The notes under the pieces: generated by a model
Told to the model about the DNA's origin: nothing
The model's database searches: none
The model's input: only the letters and a program-made list of their open reading frames with translations
Origin: Alteromonas aestuariivivens
Lineage (GTDB): Bacteria; Pseudomonadota; Gammaproteobacteria; Enterobacterales; Alteromonadaceae
DNA length: 51,787 bases
Assembly: GCF_003367475.1 (NCBI RefSeq)
Contig: NZ_QRHA01000017.1
Span: 1 to 51,787 of the forward strand
Direction of reading: 5' to 3'
Position numbers and translations under genes: made by a program
Shown here: positions 48,389 through 51,787 of the stretch, in pieces
How the letters are laid out: every line of letters begins with the position of its first letter
Position numbering within the stretch: the stretch's first letter is position 1

Positions 48389-49138
48389 ATGCGCAAAAAG
48401 AATATAGTTACATCTGAAGAATTGGTTCGCGGTCATCAAACTAAAGGGATAGCAATCATCTCAGCCATAACCTGGCTATTCCTCTACAATTTGTTGCCGG
48501 AGGATTTTTGGAGCAAACACGTTGCTAGTTATATACCAGCACAAGTTCAATATATTACTGCCTCAATGCTCATGTCGTCTGTCCTTTTGATCTATTTCTA
48601 TTACAGCGATCCGCTATTTAAGCGCAGAAATAGTACGAGTGACTGGATAAAAACTTTATATGCGAGCAACCTATTAATAGAAAAGTTTGGCTTAAATTTA
48701 CATGAAGCCAATGCTCTATGGTTTAAATATCTAAATCAATGGCAACACAAGGAGCACCCAAACCATTCATTTCTAAAGAAGTCTCATTCAGCAAGTTACA
48801 ACGCGAGATTGGTGTATTTTATCATTTTAATTTCGCTCCTATATGCAATTGTCGCTTTTCTCGCAGCTTTGTATTCTTTGAAAACACAGATAAACTGGTC
48901 GTTTTTTATATTATCTATTGTTTTTGCTCTAGCTAGTTTTGTTTTATATTTTCTGAACCGGCCGCCCAAATTAAAAGATGGAATACTAAGAAGAGAACCT
49001 GCGGGAGTATGGCGTTCAGTTGAAGAAAGTTTTTTGCAGTGCAGAAGTTTATTTGAGCTTGAGATCGTATCTAAGTGTAAAGATGTTGAGTGTATAGTTA
49101 GCTCAATAGAAATAGGAGCTCAAAAGTGGATTCGATAA
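48389..49138 (+). CDS. four-helix membrane protein of unknown function
   Basis: 249 residues, not recognised. Four hydrophobic segments: about 20-36 (IAIISAITWLFLYNLL), 54-72 (ITASMLMSSVLLIYFYY), 140-162 (LVYFIILISLLYAIVAFLAAL) and 170-188 (FFILSIVFALASFVLYFL), with a cytosolic loop of about 65 residues between pairs two and three and a C-terminal cytosolic tail of about 55. GAGAAGG stands seven bases before the ATG, only 13 bases after dptH, so it is likely co-transcribed with dptFGH. Two-hairpin membrane proteins of this kind often serve as effectors in defence loci, but that is only a guess here. Confidence 0.8.
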   Translation: MRKKNIVTSEELVRGHQTKGIAIISAITWLFLYNLLPEDFWSKHVASYIPAQVQYITASMLMSSVLLIYFYYSDPLFKRRNSTSDWIKTLYASNLLIEKFGLNLHEANALWFKYLNQWQHKEHPNHSFLKKSHSASYNARLVYFIILISLLYAIVAFLAALYSLKTQINWSFFILSIVFALASFVLYFLNRPPKLKDGILRREPAGVWRSVEESFLQCRSLFELEIVSKCKDVECIVSSIEIGAQKWIR

Positions 49139-49167
49139 AATATTTTATGTAAGAGAAAGGGTTAAAA

Positions 49168-49341
49168 ATGATCGACCGGAATTCACCAGAAGTTAAAGAG
49201 AATTTGGCCTTGATTGCATTGGAAAATAAAAAGGCGGAAGTAGTCACTCTTAGAGAGTAGTATGAATCAACAGAGCATCACACAGATGAAGTCAAAAGCT
49301 ATATTTCTACATTTGAAAAGCTTGGAAGGCTAGGAAAATAG
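49168..49341 (+). pseudogene. small reading frame interrupted by an amber codon
   Basis: ATG 49168, preceded by GAGAAAGGG, opens a 30-codon frame (MIDRNSPEVKENLALIALEN...) that ends with TAG at 49258-49260; the same frame continues for another 26 sense codons of similar charged, helical composition (EVKSYISTFEKLGRLGK) to a second TAG at 49339. A CAG-to-TAG change would explain it. Intact, the product would be a 57-residue coiled, acidic/basic protein. No family is recognised. It lies between the membrane protein and the ParB-like gene. Confidence 0.5.
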
Positions 49342-49450
49342 TTACACAAGCGAGGCGTCCCAAGAGTGACCGAGCGTTTTTGCAGATGAGGTATGCTCGC
49401 TAGTCGAAGCAACTTATACACGTAGAGATTTAGATTTTTCCGCACCGCTA

Positions 49451-49468
49451 TGTGCATTTGTCTGCACA
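49451..49468 (+). promoter_or_regulatory. inverted repeat TGTGCA-N6-TGCACA upstream of ParB-like gene
   Basis: Perfect six-base half-sites with a six-base spacer, 45 bases before the start of the ParB-like gene and in an A/T-rich leader. Size and position are those of an operator for a dimeric regulator; the cognate regulator is not obvious, and the ParB-like protein itself is one candidate. Confidence 0.45.
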
Positions 49469-49513
49469 CAAAATAAAAAATAAGATTTCAGCTACACGAA
49501 TAATAGAAAAAAC

Positions 49514-50611
49514 ATGAAAAATATTCAAAATATAGAAATTAGTGAATTGGAACTCGATCGAGATAATCCAAGGTTGCCGTCTAAGCTTCGTAAAAAAACA
49601 AGCAAAGATAGAGAGATAATAAATTGGATGCTACAGGATGCCTCAATTATTGAATTGATGATGGCGATCGGTGAAGCAGGTTTCTTTGTTGGTGAAGCAA
49701 TATTGGTTACATGGGACGAGCAGAGAAAAAAATATATTGTTATTGAGGGTAATAGAAGATTAACAGCGGTTACACTTCTTAATCAACCCGAATTTGCTTC
49801 GTTACACAAGAAAAAAATTGCCAAGGTAATCGAGGAAGCAGAACATATTCCACTAGAGATTCCATGTATAGTTTTTGATAGCCGCTCTGAAATTACTCAA
49901 TACTTAGGATATCGACATGTCACAGGAGTTAAATCTTGGGGTATTTTATCAAAAGCTCGATATCTGAATGAGCTTTATAAGTCTTTAGAAGATGAAAGTT
50001 TAACTCAGAAATGTAGAGAGCTAGCTAAAGCTATAGGCAGTCGAAGTGACCACGTTAGAAAGTTGCTAATCAGTTTCTGGATTTATGAACAAGTCGAAGA
50101 CGAAGGCTTCTTCAATATACCTGGCTTAGATGAATCTACAATTTTTTTCAACTACTATGCAGATTCTTTAGGCAAGGACAATATTAGAAAATACATTGAT
50201 GTTGATCTCCTGTCAGAAACTCCCACAGTATCACTGAATATAGATAAGTTAGAAGAACTTACAAACTGGTTTTTTAGAAAGAATGACCAAGGGGCAACAC
50301 GAGTATTAGGCAACAGCGAACAACTTAAGATGCTTAACGATGTGTTAGCTGACCCATTGGCATTCGATTATTTTAGAGGGGGTAGCGGCTCAGTTAGAGA
50401 TGCTTACAACCAAGTATCTGTAACTGCTGATTCATACCATAATGAAATAGAACTATCTCTTTCTTCTCTTAAAAGAGCGAACTCGATGACACATAATGTC
50501 AAAGAGCATCATTCATCCGATTTAGTAAAACTCCGAGAGATTTTTGATTTAGCCAAAGCGATAAAGTCAGCGATAGAAGCGAAAAAAAATAATGAGGACT
50601 GGGATGCTTGA
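49514..50611 (+). CDS. ParB/Srx-fold domain protein of a defence-like gene pair
   Basis: 365 residues. The N-terminal 120 residues have the ParB/sulfiredoxin-type fold: IEISELELDRDNPRLPS (strand plus NPR), a GEAILVTWDEQRKKYIVIEGNRRL segment, where EGNRRLTA corresponds to the conserved GxRR nucleotide-binding motif of ParB-like NTP-binding proteins. The remainder is helical with no motif that I recognise (IGSRSDHVRKLLISFWIYEQ is a possible helix-turn-helix, near 175-195). It is not next to a ParA gene, so plasmid or chromosome partitioning is unlikely. Its stop overlaps the start of the nuclease-like gene by eight bases. Confidence 0.8.
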   Translation: MKNIQNIEISELELDRDNPRLPSKLRKKTSKDREIINWMLQDASIIELMMAIGEAGFFVGEAILVTWDEQRKKYIVIEGNRRLTAVTLLNQPEFASLHKKKIAKVIEEAEHIPLEIPCIVFDSRSEITQYLGYRHVTGVKSWGILSKARYLNELYKSLEDESLTQKCRELAKAIGSRSDHVRKLLISFWIYEQVEDEGFFNIPGLDESTIFFNYYADSLGKDNIRKYIDVDLLSETPTVSLNIDKLEELTNWFFRKNDQGATRVLGNSEQLKMLNDVLADPLAFDYFRGGSGSVRDAYNQVSVTADSYHNEIELSLSSLKRANSMTHNVKEHHSSDLVKLREIFDLAKAIKSAIEAKKNNEDWDA

Positions 50612-51590
50612 GGTTAGAAATATTGCAACTCCTCCTGATAGAACTTTTAGTAAGTGTCATTATTACAGTGATTATATCGAGTTAGTAGCTTTGCTAGCGA
50701 GTGACGATTTAGTTTCCGACCAAGATATATACGATCGTTTTTATGACTCTGGCGTTATAAACGAGGATGAGAATCCTATAGGTACAGAAGACTGGATTGG
50801 TTCTGACTACGCATCAGAATATACCCAAAGATGGAATGATCGTATTCTTCAATGGTTTGCAATTTTGCTTAGTCGAGTTAGCAGTTATGGTGACAATTAT
50901 CCCTTCGAAGTAACACCTAATTCCATTAAATTGAAAGAAGAGTTAACAGACCAAAACAAGATATATCTAGGCCTACTTCTAGCTTCATCTAACAGTTATC
51001 ACAACAAGCAGTCACTTCTGAGTGCGATATTTGAGGAAATATCAAGATTGGCAATGTCTGCTTATTTAGGAGGAACTTCTTCTGTTCATCGTTTTGGAGC
51101 TTCAGGGTTGCAGAATAATCGTTATGTCGGCTCTCTTGAGGACAAAATGAAAAGATTAGCTATTGATATAGACTGTGAGGTCACGTCAAGATCACACGTA
51201 TTTAGAGAAGGTGACAATGGTGACGGGGGAGTTGATATAGTGGCTTGGCTGCCATTCCCAGACGATACTTGTCTATCTAGAACACAGATATTTCTGGGGC
51301 AAAGCGCTACTGGGAAAAACTGGAACACTAAACAAGGTAGCGTGGCTAGAGTTAAAAATTACATAAATATCCCGGATACAAGCATGAATAGCCTGTTTGT
51401 ACCTTATGACATGAGGGATATTGAAAGAAGGTACGATGAGGAAGGGGAACTTACCGCATCAATAGTCTTTGATAGATATCGCATAATGTCATTAATTAGC
51501 GATGCAACAAGTATCTGGCAAATAGACAGAGGAAGTGAGTTCCTGGCAACAATAGAACAGGCTATTACCTTTGAAGAGGATTTAGTTTAG
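50604..51590 (+). CDS. predicted PD-(D/E)XK-like nuclease, partner of ParB-like protein
   Basis: 328 residues. The C-terminal half has a pattern of restriction-endonuclease-like folds: FREGDNGDGGVDIVAW with an acidic residue at position 211, then IFLGQSATGKNW with Gln at 233 and Lys at 238, fitting a D...QxxxxK variant active site. The N-terminal half is helical and unassigned. ATG 50604 with GAGG upstream overlaps the ParB-like stop by eight bases; an in-frame ATG four codons earlier lacks a ribosome binding site. Overlap implies the two proteins work together. I do not recognise the pair as a named defence system. No catalytic activity is proven by sequence. Confidence 0.7.
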   Translation: MLEVRNIATPPDRTFSKCHYYSDYIELVALLASDDLVSDQDIYDRFYDSGVINEDENPIGTEDWIGSDYASEYTQRWNDRILQWFAILLSRVSSYGDNYPFEVTPNSIKLKEELTDQNKIYLGLLLASSNSYHNKQSLLSAIFEEISRLAMSAYLGGTSSVHRFGASGLQNNRYVGSLEDKMKRLAIDIDCEVTSRSHVFREGDNGDGGVDIVAWLPFPDDTCLSRTQIFLGQSATGKNWNTKQGSVARVKNYINIPDTSMNSLFVPYDMRDIERRYDEEGELTASIVFDRYRIMSLISDATSIWQIDRGSEFLATIEQAITFEEDLV

Positions 51591-51659
51591 TTCAAAAAGG
51601 TATGCATTACTTGTAATAGCCCAGACCTGATCTTACCGTCACCCGATTTTACGGTGTCG

Positions 51660-51787
51660 TGTGGTAATCCCCCCTAAAAATAACAGCAGCCAAAAGTAGA
51701 ATTTTCTCGTAACCTGAACGCAGGAGATTCTGCATGAAAAAATCACGATACACGGACAGTCAGATCCTGGCCATTCTTAAGCAGGCG
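51660..51787 (+). mobile_element. left end of an IS3-type insertion sequence (cut by window end)
   Basis: The sequence around 51660-51680 (TGTGGTAATCCCCCCTAAAA) has the look of a terminal inverted repeat starting with TG, about 70 bases before a transposase start codon, as in IS3 family elements. The rest of the element is beyond the window, so neither the right end nor the target duplication can be examined. The exact left boundary is uncertain. Confidence 0.55.
51734..51787 (+). CDS. IS3 family transposase OrfA, N-terminal fragment
   Basis: The first 18 codons (MKKSRYTDSQILAILKQA) match the start of IS3 family OrfA proteins, which open with a helix-turn-helix (RYTDEQILAILKEAE-like). CAGGAG lies eight bases upstream. 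Only this fragment is in the window, so whether the gene is intact is unknown. Confidence 0.85.
   Translation, partial: MKKSRYTDSQILAILKQA

Noticed and set aside
49514..50611. ParB-like gene as part of a plasmid or chromosome partition system
   Set aside because: No parA and no parS-like cluster nearby; it overlaps a nuclease-like gene inside a defence island.

Overview
The window looks like chromosomal DNA of a marine-type gammaproteobacterium, most probably from the Alteromonadales. This is inferred from gene content (slmA, rpmB-rpmG-mutM-coaD neighbourhood, kbl-tdh-glpE-glpG, ubiC-ubiA-ubiK, rep, kdkA, a yjbEFGH-type exopolysaccharide operon, M28 and DUF885 peptidases), not from a database search. 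From about 1 to 39.6 kb the genes are densely packed and look like ordinary core or near-core genome. From about 39.6 kb to the end the sequence becomes visibly AT-richer and holds a tRNA-associated accessory (defence) island.

Layout. 0-0.2 kb: a 5S rRNA 3' remnant with its terminator, preceded by three short hairpins. 0.3-5.5 kb: an SOS mutagenesis operon imuA-imuB-imuC(dnaE2), reading leftward behind a perfect LexA box. 5.6-8.8 kb: a membrane protein coupled to a DUF885 lipoprotein-like/peptidase gene, a DUF1820 gene and a TetR regulator. 9-13.4 kb: M28 peptidase, slmA, coaBC, radC. 13.5-17.6 kb: a yjbE-F-G-H-like exopolysaccharide operon with a hairpin terminator between the first and second genes. 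17.6-19.1 kb: a tagD-like cytidylyltransferase and a CDP-glycerol glycerophosphotransferase, a pair for adding glycerol phosphate to a surface polymer. 19.4-22 kb: rpmB, rpmG, a small membrane protein, mutM, coaD and a MITE-like repeat. 22.2-24 kb: kdkA and a family 9 glycosyltransferase (LPS core). 24-28.2 kb: a three-gene unit of a PstS-like periplasmic protein, a porin-like protein and a membrane GGDEF-EAL protein. 28.4-31.8 kb: kbl-tdh-glpE-glpG, translationally coupled. 31.8-39.4 kb: FliL-like protein, ubiC, ubiA, ubiK, rep, a GAF-GAF-GGDEF-degenerate EAL protein and a cytochrome c5.

The island starts at a broken tRNA-Arg(CCG) (5' half only), followed 95 bases later by a complete but different tRNA-Arg(CCG). 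Next come dptF-dptG-dptH, the restriction arm of DNA phosphorothioation systems, without the dndBCDE modification genes in view; then a four-helix membrane protein, a small reading frame interrupted by an amber codon, and a two-gene unit of a ParB-like protein overlapping a predicted PD-(D/E)XK-like nuclease. The window ends inside the first codons of an IS3-type transposase. The most interesting material is at the island: the tRNA replacement, the orphan-looking dptFGH, and the uncharacterised ParB-like/nuclease pair with its own palindromic upstream site.
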